A stretch of DNA of 64,000 bases, from assembly GCF_030766725.1 (NCBI RefSeq), contig NZ_JARQWR010000012.1, positions 84,390-148,389 of the forward strand, read 5' to 3'. Within the stretch, counting starts at the first letter, position 1. Every line of letters begins with the position of its first letter. The notes under the pieces were generated by a model that had not been told where the DNA came from, made no database searches, and worked only from the letters and a program-made list of their open reading frames with translations. Made by a program: the position numbers and the translations under genes. The stretch comes from Flavobacterium aerium. Lineage in GTDB: Bacteria > Bacteroidota > Bacteroidia > Flavobacteriales > Flavobacteriaceae. Positions 18,809-27,480 of the stretch are shown here, piece by piece.

Positions 18809-19456
18809 TTATTTTACTTGTAAAGTAACGGTATTACTTTTTATTTCTAACGGAGTGATTTTAAACTTTTCGAATATTTGAAGACCTTTTATAATCCTAT
18901 TATTATAAAAAATATCGTATTCAAGATTTTTGACGTCACTATTGGGGTCAGCTTCTTTTGTTGTTTTGATACGTTGTGCTATTTCTTCGTTTTCTTTTTG
19001 AAATTTAGCAATGTCTTTTATATTCAAGACGTATTTTAATTGTGCTGTTGTTTTTAGTGTTCGATCGGCACATAAATACATATCAGGTTGTTCTCGAATT
19101 TGAAATGGCATAGTAGCATTCGGTTTTATAGCAATAAGATGTCGTTCACTAAATTCTGTTCCATTTTCTAATGTAGGCAATACCTCAAATTTGGTTTTAC
19201 AATTTCCATTGTCATCTTGTTTTTGGATGATTTTTACAGGATAGGAAGCTAAAACATCTGAGTTAGGACTCGGCATAAAATAGAATATCTCCTTGGTATT
19301 ATTCGTTACTTCATAACTGATTTCAATCCATCCTTCTTTACGGTTGTTATATGAATTGGTATCCTTAATGGTTAAGGTTGCTTTTTTAATGGTTATGATT
19401 TGTCCATTCGTTTTTAGAACAAATAATAATGGGAGCAAAAGGTAATGTAGTTTCAT
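18809..19456 (-). CDS. Hypothetical secreted protein
   Basis: A 215-aa protein with a signal peptide (MKLHYLLLPLLFVLKTNG). The mature part is beta-strand rich and contains two Cys (NCKTKF and MYLCADR), compatible with a periplasmic or surface beta-sandwich. No family recognised. It is 20 bp from the upstream NAD(P)-binding protein gene and probably in the same transcript. Confidence 0.65.
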   Translation of the reverse strand: MKLHYLLLPLLFVLKTNGQIITIKKATLTIKDTNSYNNRKEGWIEISYEVTNNTKEIFYFMPSPNSDVLASYPVKIIQKQDDNGNCKTKFEVLPTLENGTEFSERHLIAIKPNATMPFQIREQPDMYLCADRTLKTTAQLKYVLNIKDIAKFQKENEEIAQRIKTTKEADPNSDVKNLEYDIFYNNRIIKGLQIFEKFKITPLEIKSNTVTLQVK

Positions 19457-19476
19457 CTTTTCGGGTCTAGATAAGG

Positions 19477-20157
19477 TTATTTTAATTGCGCTAATTTGAT
19501 AATGTCTTTTCCGTGTATTATTTGTTTTTCATAGCCATGATTTACAATGTTAATCATCGATAAAGCAACTTCTTGTAAGGTATTGAATCCATTAGGGTAA
19601 AGAGCACGACCAATAGGGTATAACCAGCCTACATAATTGTAGAATTTATGAGTATTGGATAATCCTTTGATTGCTTTTATGAATCCTGGACGATAGGCAT
19701 AAACCTGACGAAAAGGTAATTTCATTAAATCATTTTCTGTTTTTCCTTTTACTCTAGCCCATTGACTTCGGCCTTTCTCACTACTATCTGTTCCTCCTCC
19801 TGATACATAACAAAATGTCATATCTGAATTTAGTTTGCTCAGTACTGTAGCTACATTCATTGTGAGTGTATAGGTGATTTTGTAATAGTCTTCTGCACTA
19901 ATCCCGATGGAGGTAATTCCCAAGCAAAAGAAACAGGCATTATAACCGCTGAGCTGTGATTCGATTGCAGTAAGGTTATAGAAATCGGTATGAATAATTT
20001 CGGTTAGCTTCGGATGGGTTACGCCTAAAGGTTTTCGATTGATAATTAATACTTTTTCAACCAGAGGATGCTTTAAACATTCGTGTAATACTCCTTCACC
20101 TACCATTCCAGTAGTGCCTGTAATAATTACGCGAATAGCTTTATCATTTTGATCCAT
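19477..20157 (-). CDS. NAD(P)-binding Rossmann-fold protein (NmrA/epimerase-like)
   Basis: An atypical short-chain reductase-like protein. The N-terminal nucleotide-binding loop is TGTTGMVGEGVLHECL (GxxGxxG form), followed by KVLIINRKPLGV at the end of strand 2. CYVSGGGTDSSEKGRSQWARVKGKTEN carries the Ser/Lys of the active-site region. Substrate unknown; related proteins are often labelled NAD-dependent epimerase or oxidoreductase. Confidence 0.78.
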   Translation of the reverse strand: MDQNDKAIRVIITGTTGMVGEGVLHECLKHPLVEKVLIINRKPLGVTHPKLTEIIHTDFYNLTAIESQLSGYNACFFCLGITSIGISAEDYYKITYTLTMNVATVLSKLNSDMTFCYVSGGGTDSSEKGRSQWARVKGKTENDLMKLPFRQVYAYRPGFIKAIKGLSNTHKFYNYVGWLYPIGRALYPNGFNTLQEVALSMINIVNHGYEKQIIHGKDIIKLAQLK

Positions 20158-20460
20158 TTCAGTTTCTATTTTTTCTTGTGAAGTAAAGTTAAACTAATCT
20201 TAGATTAAATGGTATAACTTTTTGTTTTACAAAGAATTATTTCGGTATTCGTTAATAAAATCGAATGAATGTTGATTCGTCTGATGCACTAATTAAAATA
20301 AATTTATTGTTTTCATACATGACGTTGATGTATTAATAATACTTTATTTCAATTGGACTGAAAAGTGGTCATTACCGATTAATCCGATTATGATTTTGAT
20401 GATTTTTCTATTAGAGAAATTTCAGCATCTGTTCAGTTAAAGTAAATTACTCTTTAAAAA
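20158..20460. other. Intergenic region, 303 bp
   Basis: AT-rich spacer between two minus-strand units. No open frame or clear hairpin was found. Confidence 0.5.
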
Positions 20461-21735
20461 TTAGTGTTGACATTCCAGAATTTTTCGGTCGATAAATTTT
20501 TTGTCAATAGGCGAATTAGTCAGATTCCATGCAAGCATATAGGTCTCTTTTGCATGGTCAATTTCACCAATTTTTTGGTATAAAGAAGCTTTTGTTACTA
20601 CTATTAAAAAGTTTTCTTGTAGTTTATATTCTGCTTCTAAGAGGTTAATTTTAGCAATTGATTCAAGAGGATTACGAATGTAGCTTTCAGCAATTATTCG
20701 GTTTAAGATGATAAATGGAGAATCAGGTTCAAGTATTTCCAATTGTTGGTACAGATAAATGATTTTTGTCCAATTTGTATCTGCAAAATTTAAAGCAATA
20801 CAATGTAAAGAAGATATAATAGCTTCAAGATGATAACGACTTAAAACATTGGATTGTGTGGCAAGCGTTAAGTAATAAAATCCTTCTTCAATATAACTTT
20901 TATTCCAAAGAGTTCTGTCTTGTTCTTCTAGCGTGAGCCATTCACCATGTTCAGTTATTCGGGCTGGAAATCGGGATAAATTGAAAAATTGAAGTGCTAA
21001 TAATGCTTTTGTTTCATAGATAGCAGATTCATTTATGCGGACTAAAAGTTTAGCAAGCCGAATCGATTCATAACATAAATCATTATTAATTCCTTCCTTA
21101 TTACGCGTAGTTTTATATCCTTCATTGAACATTAAATAAAGAATGGTATTCGTTAGTTCTATACTTTTATCAGACTGTTGGGATTGAAAAAAAGGGGCAA
21201 GATTACGAAGTATGGCTTTGGACCGAGTTAAAGCTTTTTTTACAGATTCCTTTTGCATGAACAATGCATTTGCTATTTCTGGAATACCAAAACCACATAG
21301 AATATGGAGTGTGAGTATAACCTGGTTCTTTGTAGAAAAATCCGGTTGACAACAAGTAAATAATAGGCGAAGCTGACTGTCTTGAACTTCCTGATCGGAC
21401 AATAGTACTTCAGGTTGTTGATTTAAAGCAGTATAATCAGTAGTGAGTTTGTGTAAGGAAGGAGAGAATTCCTGTGTTTTATTATTTCGAGTGAAGGTAT
21501 TAATTGCCTTGTTCTTTGCAACGGCCATTAACCATGCAGAAGGATTATCCGGAATACTGGAGAATCGCCATTGCGTTAAGGCAGTTTCAAAAGTATCTTG
21601 AACAACATCTAATATCGCATCTATTTGATTAATGCCAAATTTATGGGATAATACAGCAATCATCTTTCCCGAATTTTCACGGAAAAGATGAGCTGCTAGT
21701 TGATTAATGGTATGTTCGTTATGCGCTGAATTCAT
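20461..21735 (-). CDS. ECF42-type RNA polymerase sigma factor with C-terminal helical extension
   Basis: Extracytoplasmic-function sigma factor. Region 2 is visible as DVVQDTFETALTQWRFSSIPDNPSAWLMAVAKNKAI and region 4 as LHILCGFGIPEIANALFMQKESVKKALTRSK. About 240 further residues form a TPR/DUF6596-like helical domain, the hallmark of the ECF42 group. Regulation in that group uses the C-terminal extension, not a membrane anti-sigma factor, and none is adjacent here. The start at 21735 (MNSAHNEHT) is chosen over 21756; it overlaps the upstream DGPF gene by 17 bp, implying coupled translation. Confidence 0.9.
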   Translation of the reverse strand: MNSAHNEHTINQLAAHLFRENSGKMIAVLSHKFGINQIDAILDVVQDTFETALTQWRFSSIPDNPSAWLMAVAKNKAINTFTRNNKTQEFSPSLHKLTTDYTALNQQPEVLLSDQEVQDSQLRLLFTCCQPDFSTKNQVILTLHILCGFGIPEIANALFMQKESVKKALTRSKAILRNLAPFFQSQQSDKSIELTNTILYLMFNEGYKTTRNKEGINNDLCYESIRLAKLLVRINESAIYETKALLALQFFNLSRFPARITEHGEWLTLEEQDRTLWNKSYIEEGFYYLTLATQSNVLSRYHLEAIISSLHCIALNFADTNWTKIIYLYQQLEILEPDSPFIILNRIIAESYIRNPLESIAKINLLEAEYKLQENFLIVVTKASLYQKIGEIDHAKETYMLAWNLTNSPIDKKFIDRKILECQH

Positions 21736-22075
21736 CTTCGGGATCAATGATTTCACGGATTTCTACAGATCCACCTGAGTTTAAGGATGGACATCCTTTA
21801 GCCAGTGCTGTGGCTTCCTGTAGAGATTGAGCTAATAGAATATAATAGCCACTCACACATTCCTTACTTTCTATATAAGGTCCATCGGTAACAATTTTGT
21901 TTTTTCCTGTAATATGAGTTCCCATAGCGTCTAATGGATTTCCATTTTTGAAATTTCCATTGTTGACAAGCTGCTCAACCCATTCCATATGTTTTTCAAT
22001 GTCAACTTGCATTTCTTCCGGAGTCATTGTCCCGTAGTCAGTATTTTCTCGAATAAGCATTAGAAATTCTTTCAT
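21719..22075 (-). CDS. DGPF/YCII-related protein, ECF42 partner
   Basis: A 118-aa ferredoxin-like fold protein of the YCII-related family. It begins MKEFLMLIRENTDY and carries TDGPYIESKECVSGYYILLA, the variant DGPF motif. Genes of this family are the usual neighbours and likely targets of ECF42 sigma factors, and here the reading frames overlap. Biochemical activity is not established for the family. Confidence 0.88.
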   Translation of the reverse strand: MKEFLMLIRENTDYGTMTPEEMQVDIEKHMEWVEQLVNNGNFKNGNPLDAMGTHITGKNKIVTDGPYIESKECVSGYYILLAQSLQEATALAKGCPSLNSGGSVEIREIIDPEDEFSA

Positions 22076-22137
22076 GATGTATTTTTTATTGGTTTATAGG
22101 ATAATGACAAATGAATGATTGATATCGGGACAAATAA

Positions 22138-22821
22138 TTATTTATTTTTTTTCATCTCTTTTGCTTCTGCCAAAGTATAGATTTTATAAGTTACACCCAT
22201 TCCTTCTGCACTTTGTTCTACTGTATCAGTAAAACCAATCTTTTTTCGACGTTCATTTACAGTATTAATATCCTTAATGGGCCATACATAATTGATCCAT
22301 TCTGTTTTTCCAGTAGTTGGATTTTTATAATTACTACCCATGACTTGAGTTCCATAAATTTGTTCAACACCTCTATACATAAGTAATCGATCTTCCATCA
22401 TAGCAACCAAAGTATTTGGGATTTCCTTTTTTGCTCCGGCGGCTTTTATTAAGGGAAAATAAGTTTCAATCTTTGTAGAATGTTGGATAACATACCAAGC
22501 ACTTTTATTAGCCGGTTCTCCTACTAATGTTTTTCCTGGATAACCATATTGACGGATTATTTTCTCAATCTCACCGATATTTATACTGTCTTGTTCGGAT
22601 ACAATATTCCAACTTTTTGTTTCAAATTCTTGTTGAGAAATTCCAAATTCATTCAGTATTGCAGCTTTTCGTTCTGCTGTAGGATTATTAAAAAGAGCCC
22701 GTAAAGTCTGATCTTTATAGGAAATGGCATCGAGTTTATTTTTCAAACCAACGTTCAGCTTTTTTGTAGAAGAACAAGAGATGCAACAAAGTAATAATAG
22801 GATGTAGGCTGTTTGTTTCAT
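22138..22821 (-). CDS. Secreted DUF6624-like protein
   Basis: A 227-aa protein with a lipoprotein-type signal (YILLLLCCISCSS). The mature part contains IIRQYGYPGKTLVGEPANKSAWYVIQHS and MMEDRLLMYRGVEQIYGTQ, which I associate with the DUF6624 family often found in Bacteroidetes. The function of that family is not known to me. Adjacent to the sigma factor/DGPF pair but in a separate frame 62 bp away. Confidence 0.7.
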   Translation of the reverse strand: MKQTAYILLLLCCISCSSTKKLNVGLKNKLDAISYKDQTLRALFNNPTAERKAAILNEFGISQQEFETKSWNIVSEQDSINIGEIEKIIRQYGYPGKTLVGEPANKSAWYVIQHSTKIETYFPLIKAAGAKKEIPNTLVAMMEDRLLMYRGVEQIYGTQVMGSNYKNPTTGKTEWINYVWPIKDINTVNERRKKIGFTDTVEQSAEGMGVTYKIYTLAEAKEMKKNK

Positions 22822-23206
22822 TAGATTAAATTAATTTATTTTTCAGAATATTGAATAGCCCAATACACAGCATTTTATCATTTTTCAAAGACTGTATAGG
22901 AAGAAAATGCAAAGTATATTATTGCGATGCAAAATAGTACTATACTGGGAATTATAAATTTCTCAAAAGTCATAAAATCGTAGGGATAATAAATACATTC
23001 GAATATAAAGATTTTATTGCAGGTTTGGCTAAAATGATAGAGTATTCTGGCACCCTAACTAGACGAAGTGTTTTGTAGTATACAATAGATAGTAACCTCT
23101 ATGTTACTGCCTTTAAAAGCCAAATAGCTTTTATTAGACTTCCATTTGTTTTACTTTTATATGACTATTCCCTTTTCCTTATAAAAGGATTTAATCTATA
23201 ATTAAA
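22822..23206. other. Intergenic region, 385 bp
   Basis: Divergent AT-rich spacer. No convincing coding frame or structured element was seen. Confidence 0.5.
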
Positions 23207-24202
23207 ATGACCAAAATACCCTTATCTGTATTAGAATTAGCGACAGTTACTCAAGGAGGAAATCACGCGACCGCAATGCAAAATACTGTTGAAGTTGCTC
23301 AGCATGCCGAATCTTTGGGCTACAAACGCATTTGGATGGCAGAACACCATAATATGGAACATATAGCCAGTTCTGCAACGTCAGTATTAATAGGACATGT
23401 AGCTGGAAAAACAAATACGATCCGTGTAGGATCGGGAGGAATTATGCTTCCTAATCACAGTCCATTAGTAATTGCAGAACAATTTGGAACACTTGAAAAT
23501 CTATATCCTAATCGCATTGATTTAGGTTTAGGCAGAGCCCCAGGAACCGATCAACTTACGGCGATGGCATTACGACGTAATAGTATGGATTCATCGTATA
23601 ATTTCCCAACGGATGTGAAACAATTACAAACCTATTTTAGTAGTGATAACTGCAATTCCAAGGTTCGTGCATTTCCGGGAGAAGGACTAGATATTCCACT
23701 ATGGATACTAGGATCAAGCACTGATAGTGCTTACTTGGCTGCGCAAATGGGATTGCCGTATGCTTTTGCGGCTCATTTTGCTCCTGCACAATTTCGCACA
23801 GCGATTGATATTTATCGTAAAAATTTTCAGCCCTCTCAACAGTTACAGCAACCCTATGTCATGGCTTGTGTTAATGTTATTGCAGCCGATACAGATCAAG
23901 AAGCGAGTTTGTTATTGACTAGTTTACTTCGTTTATTTCTAGGAATTATAACAAATACACGTAGTCCACTACAACCACCAGGAGAATTACCGTCTACATA
24001 TAATATACCCGAAGTAAAATCGGCAGTGAATGGAATGTTGTCGTGTACTTTTACGGGGAGTAAAGAAACATTACGAACAAATCTTTCTGAGTTTATAGAG
24101 GAAACGGGTATTGACGAATTAATGGTGGCGAGCTATATATTTGATCGTGAAACCAAGCTGAAATCATTTACTATTTTACAAGATGCTCTAAGCACAGTTT
24201 AA
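23207..24202 (+). CDS. Luciferase-like (LLM class) flavin-dependent oxidoreductase
   Basis: TIM-barrel bacterial luciferase-like enzyme using reduced FMN or F420. Family landmarks are YKRIWMAEHHNMEHIASSA near residue 40, VGSGGIMLPNHSPLVIAEQFGTLENLYPNRIDLGLGRAPGTD near 80-120, and ILGSSTDSAYLAAQMGLPYAFA. At 331 aa it matches the MsnO8/YhbW-type subgroup, whose substrates are mostly unknown. Monocistronic with its own terminator. Confidence 0.92.
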   Translation: MTKIPLSVLELATVTQGGNHATAMQNTVEVAQHAESLGYKRIWMAEHHNMEHIASSATSVLIGHVAGKTNTIRVGSGGIMLPNHSPLVIAEQFGTLENLYPNRIDLGLGRAPGTDQLTAMALRRNSMDSSYNFPTDVKQLQTYFSSDNCNSKVRAFPGEGLDIPLWILGSSTDSAYLAAQMGLPYAFAAHFAPAQFRTAIDIYRKNFQPSQQLQQPYVMACVNVIAADTDQEASLLLTSLLRLFLGIITNTRSPLQPPGELPSTYNIPEVKSAVNGMLSCTFTGSKETLRTNLSEFIEETGIDELMVASYIFDRETKLKSFTILQDALSTV

Positions 24203-24224
24203 TAATTTTAATAATAGTTGTTAT

Positions 24225-24257
24225 AAAAGCCTCCAGTCTTAGGATATGAAGGCTTTT
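24225..24257 (+). terminator. Intrinsic terminator
   Basis: AAAAGCCT/AGGCTTTT stem with a 17-base loop after the luciferase-like gene. Confidence 0.7.
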
Positions 24258-24339
24258 GTGCTTTTTGGAAAATGTGAGTCAAGAATTCACAAGATTATTT
24301 TTATCTTAGATTCCTTAAAAAATCCCAAGTATATTAAAT

Positions 24340-25131
24340 ATGACACACCAGCAAATAGTAGATAAACTTGCCGCCAAGCATTTGGTAGCGTCCATTGATG
24401 ATGATTTAGCAGAATTGACAATCACAGCGATGATTAGAGAAAAGAATGAAGGGATTAACCCATTGTCCTATGTTCTTCCAAAATTATTAGTACGTTGGAA
24501 TTGTGTTTTAAATGCAGGAAAAGAAGTATCGAGTAATTACAAGCAGAAAACAGTTTTGGCGTTGGCAGTGTTGTTGCATAAATATGGTTTTGCAGATAAA
24601 GCCATAACAGATAAAGCGCTAAAAGCAATTGATTCGTTGAATAAAAGTGTAGCATTGAGTGATGATTTTTTCAGAAAATCTGATGAAATAAAAAAGTTAC
24701 TTCTTTCTACTCCAGAACCTTTAAAACGCAAGCCTTCTTCGCCAGAGAGTATTACATTTTATAGAGCAAAAGATGTGATTTCCATTCAAATAAAAGATAA
24801 ATTCTATGCGGCCTATATACACAGTCTTTATAGCCCAAATGTGGCGCCAATAATTGAATTTTACGACGGTGTTTTTGATACAATTCCCACGCTTAGTCAA
24901 TTAGAAAATAGAAAAGCAAAAGGAATAATTTTTAATGATGGACTAGAACGAGTTTCGAATTTTTATATAGGCGGGATGAAATCTTTACCGGATTTAGCCA
25001 ATCAAATTCAACTGATAGGAGCTTGTGTAGAGCATAAGCCGTTAAATGACCATCTCGTTATTCCCGATTGGGAATATACCGTTAGTAGTTTAATGCGCTG
25101 TGAGGAATTAATAAACGATATGTTTAAGTAA
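24340..25131 (+). CDS. Hypothetical protein with Imm26-like C-terminal half
   Basis: A 263-aa soluble protein. The N-terminal 120 residues are helical. The C-terminal half contains FYRAKDVISIQIKDKFYAAYIHSLY and APIIEFYDGVFDTIPTLSQL, resembling the Imm26-type immunity fold (strand-rich opening, then a FYD motif). The resemblance is by eye only. Placed next to the boundary where the accessory DNA starts, an immunity-like role is conceivable but not shown. Confidence 0.55.
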   Translation: MTHQQIVDKLAAKHLVASIDDDLAELTITAMIREKNEGINPLSYVLPKLLVRWNCVLNAGKEVSSNYKQKTVLALAVLLHKYGFADKAITDKALKAIDSLNKSVALSDDFFRKSDEIKKLLLSTPEPLKRKPSSPESITFYRAKDVISIQIKDKFYAAYIHSLYSPNVAPIIEFYDGVFDTIPTLSQLENRKAKGIIFNDGLERVSNFYIGGMKSLPDLANQIQLIGACVEHKPLNDHLVIPDWEYTVSSLMRCEELINDMFK

Positions 25132-25172
25132 TATAATGTTGGTAGAAAATAAATAATTTAAATAAGATTGAT

Positions 25173-25289
25173 ATGCGAAGATGGATCCTTAAAAAGAATG
25201 CAAAAAGTTTAGATGATTTAGTAATGGAGGAAACTGTAATTCCTGTGCCTCAAAAAGGAGAAGTAAGGGTTTGGACTTGCAACAAAAAG
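25173..25289 (+). pseudogene. 5' remnant of a zinc-type alcohol dehydrogenase/quinone reductase gene
   Basis: The frame starts MRRWILKKNAKSLDDLVMEE and continues to PQKGEVRVWT, the N-terminus of medium-chain NADPH:quinone oxidoreductase-like dehydrogenases. Similarity stops near residue 35, about 15 bp before the insertion sequence. Removing the IS leaves an immediate stop (AAG-TAA), so the gene was truncated before or during an event other than the simple IS insertion. The present frame runs into the IS and ends near 25334. Confidence 0.7.
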
Positions 25290-25309
25290 TGGGACAAATT
25301 TTCTAAGAC

Positions 25310-26173
25310 CTATGCTACACTTTTAATTTTATAAAATTCCAGTTCCATTTCTTTAGGCGTTTTATATCCTAAAGAAGAATGCAGACGTTTTCTATTATAC
25401 CATACTTCTATATATTCAAAGACTGCTAATTTAGCTTCTTCAATGGTTGTGAATTTATGCTGATAGATAAGTTCTGCTTTAAGGGTCTTGAAAAAACTTT
25501 CAGCTACAGCATTATCCCAGCAATTAGCTTTTCTACTCATACTTTGGATGATTAAAGTATTTTTATTAATCAATTTTCTGAATTCTATCGAAGCATATTG
25601 TATTCCTCTATCTGAATGAAAAAGTAAAGGTTCTGTTATTTCTCTTTTTGATACTGCCATCTTCCAAGCTGGAATAATCGTTTGATCGGTATACATTCGT
25701 GTGCTTAATGACCATCCTATAACCTGCCTGTCATATAAATCAATAATAGTAGTAAGATATAACCAGCCGGCAGCTGTTCTTATATAAGTTATATCAGACA
25801 CCCAGACCTCATTAAGTGATTTTGGTGTAAAATTTCTATTGAGATGATTACTGCACACCGGATATCGATGATTAGAATCCGTGGTCACTTTAAAACGTCT
25901 TTTAAGTTTACTTCTCCAGCCATTCAGAAGCATCAATTTAGCAACTTTCCTTTTGGATATTTTATATCCTTTTCTTTTTAGCTGTTCCGCTATTCTGGGA
26001 CTTCCGTAAGTTTGACTGCTTAGATCAAAAACTTCTTTTATTAAATCTGTAAACAGACTATTTTCTATAGATCTATTAGAAGGCCCGCCGCTAAACCATC
26101 TATAATAACTGCTTCGGCTTACTTTTAAAACGCTGCACATCTTTTCAATAGGATATAAATGTTTATAGCTCAC
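25310..26173 (-). CDS. IS3-family transposase OrfB (DDE integrase)
   Basis: Catalytic subunit of the IS3 transposase. The rve integrase core shows the DDE residues in VWVSDITYI, LLFHSDRGIQY and AVAESFFKTLKAELI. The N-terminal HTH_21 region includes SRSSYYRWFSGGP and KRKVAKLML. The start is GTG and overlaps the orfA stop as TAGTG, so translation may be by coupling and not only by the usual frameshift. At 287 aa it is full length. Confidence 0.95.
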   Translation of the reverse strand: MSYKHLYPIEKMCSVLKVSRSSYYRWFSGGPSNRSIENSLFTDLIKEVFDLSSQTYGSPRIAEQLKRKGYKISKRKVAKLMLLNGWRSKLKRRFKVTTDSNHRYPVCSNHLNRNFTPKSLNEVWVSDITYIRTAAGWLYLTTIIDLYDRQVIGWSLSTRMYTDQTIIPAWKMAVSKREITEPLLFHSDRGIQYASIEFRKLINKNTLIIQSMSRKANCWDNAVAESFFKTLKAELIYQHKFTTIEEAKLAVFEYIEVWYNRKRLHSSLGYKTPKEMELEFYKIKSVA

Positions 26174-26475
26174 TATGAATTGGTAGATTTCCCATCGCTC
26201 TTGGAAAAGATGTGAACGGCCTTTTTTAATATCTCAAGCTCTAATTCTTTTTCCTTAAGAGCTTTTCGAAGTTGTTTGACTTCTAAAGAATCTGTTTCTA
26301 TTTTTTTAGAAATAATTGGTTTTGGATTAATAAATGTTTTTTCAGAGGATCTCCATTTATAAATACGCGCTACCTGGATACCTAGTTCATCTGCTAATTC
26401 TTTGATGTTTTCCCGCTCGTAACTTAATCGTACTGCTGAGGATTTAAACTCAGCACTGTAAACTCGTTTTTTCAT
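26173..26475 (-). CDS. IS3-family transposase OrfA (HTH)
   Basis: DNA-binding subunit that recognises the terminal repeats. It opens KKRVYSAEFKSSAVRLSYE, and the helix-turn-helix ELADELGIQVARIYKWR is typical of HTH_Tnp_1. A leucine-zipper-like heptad stretch KQLRKALKEKELELEILKKA follows, for multimerisation. At 100 aa it is normal for the family. Confidence 0.95.
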   Translation of the reverse strand: MKKRVYSAEFKSSAVRLSYERENIKELADELGIQVARIYKWRSSEKTFINPKPIISKKIETDSLEVKQLRKALKEKELELEILKKAVHIFSKSDGKSTNS

Positions 26476-26670
26476 AATTCTAAGATATTTATTTTTATTT
26501 AAACAGTCTTAAAATTTATGTCCCAGTAAATGTAGCAACTCCAAATGAAAAACATCCATAAATAGGACGTTTATCTTGTGAAATAATGGCGCAACTACAC
26601 ATCTGGATTATCAACAAGATTATCTCTGTTAATTCTGTATATTTTCAATGATTTTTTTAATTGAAATATT

Positions 26671-26737
26671 AAAAAAGACAGCACCAAGGCTGTCTCTTAA
26701 ACTACTACATCTAACTTAATCTTTAGGCTTATGTTTG
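26671..26737. repeat. Repeated gene-end plus terminator, copy 1 (copy 2 at 27001-27066)
   Basis: About 66 bp comprising a GACAGC/GCTGTC hairpin and the last codons (PKD, stop) of a small minus-strand gene. A near-identical stretch recurs at 27001-27066, differing at a handful of positions. The second copy has only the gene's tail (LHKRKPKD and stop). This points to a local duplication with decay of one copy. Confidence 0.75.
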
Positions 26738-26856
26738 TGAGGTTTTAAATCAGGATGCTTTTCCTTGTTAGGAGGAGTAACTCGCCTTCTTTCATCGGGA
26801 GTTCCATCTTTTTTGTCTGGTTTCGGACCTGGTTTAATTGCTTCAATTGTTTCCAT
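26716..26856 (-). CDS. Small basic protein, 46 aa
   Basis: Open frame METIEAIKPGPKPDKKDGTP followed by DERRRVTPPNKEKHPDLKPH and a KHKPKD end. It is Pro/Lys-rich and probably disordered. It has an upstream TAGATTTG box with a palindrome and a terminator downstream, so it looks like a real transcription unit. Its tail is duplicated at about 27,040. Function unknown; linkage to the neighbouring Rhs tip could suggest an accessory or immunity peptide, but there is no direct evidence. Confidence 0.55.
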   Translation of the reverse strand: METIEAIKPGPKPDKKDGTPDERRRVTPPNKEKHPDLKPHKHKPKD

Positions 26857-26917
26857 AAAACTTGTATTAATTGGTTAATGATGAAGAAATAAAGTCTCTC
26901 TTTATTCAGCACCAAAA

Positions 26918-26960
26918 CAAATCTAATGCTTTACCAATTCGCTTATTTACGGTTTTCCGT
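26918..26960 (-). promoter_or_regulatory. Promoter with ACGGAAAACCGT palindrome
   Basis: Minus-strand TAGATTTG (26925-26918) preceded, exactly 23 bp upstream, by the palindrome ACGGAAAACCGT (26960-26949). No TTTG -33 box is seen at the normal place. The same palindrome, orientation and spacing occur before the CHAT gene at 52993-53035. Confidence 0.65.
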
Positions 26961-27111
26961 AAAACGATTAAATAATTTCAGATTATTAGGTTTATCGCCA
27001 AAAAAGACAGCACTAAGGCTGTCTCTTAAACTTCTACATATAATTAATCTTTAGGTTTACGCTTGTGAAGTATTCATGATTCTTTTAAATCTTCAACTGT
27101 TGGTATCATAT

Positions 27112-27474
27112 TTATTTGTCGTTCCTTTTTAATTTTAAATCCATAATGTTACTTTTCGTTGTAACATCAGTTGATTCATGTCTGCTTTGATAACCAGAAA
27201 TTGCCGTTTTAATTTCAATGAAAGCTCCCTTGTTAAAATTATGACTGTACTTTCCCTCTCTGTCGGTATTTACGGTTATTGAGTCTTGCCCAGTATAACT
27301 TCCGTCTGGCGTATTGCCGTATCTCCAACAAATTATTGACACTTTTACATCTTCGAGTGGTCTCTGTGTAATACTGTCTGTTATTATACCTGTAATATTT
27401 ACATCATCGATATCTTGATAACATGACATTAAAAAAAATGCTAATAGGATAAAATAGTATTTACTGTGTTTCAT
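27112..27474 (-). CDS. Lipoprotein with carboxypeptidase-regulatory-like domain; candidate immunity protein
   Basis: A 120-aa protein with a lipoprotein signal ending FFLMSC. The mature part is one beta-sandwich domain of the carboxypeptidase-regulatory/Cna-B type (NITGIITDSITQRPLEDVKV, then YTGQDSITVNTDREGKYSHNF). It lies 6 bp downstream of the Rhs-tip frame on the same strand, the position where immunity genes of polymorphic toxins sit. A periplasm-facing lipoprotein would suit a lipase-type toxin. This pairing is inferred from position only. Confidence 0.6.
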   Translation of the reverse strand: MKHSKYYFILLAFFLMSCYQDIDDVNITGIITDSITQRPLEDVKVSIICWRYGNTPDGSYTGQDSITVNTDREGKYSHNFNKGAFIEIKTAISGYQSRHESTDVTTKSNIMDLKLKRNDK

Positions 27475-27480
27475 AGTTTT

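Larger units (their letters stand above)
25291..26524 (-). mobile_element. IS3-family insertion sequence, complete
   Basis: A 1,234-bp element with imperfect terminal inverted repeats (GGGACAAATTTTCTAAGAC at the left; reverse complement of the right end GGGACATAAATTTTAAGAC). It is flanked by the 3-bp direct repeat AGT (25288-25290 and 26525-26527), the usual IS3 duplication size. It carries orfA and orfB on the minus strand and looks intact, so it may be active. Confidence 0.9.
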
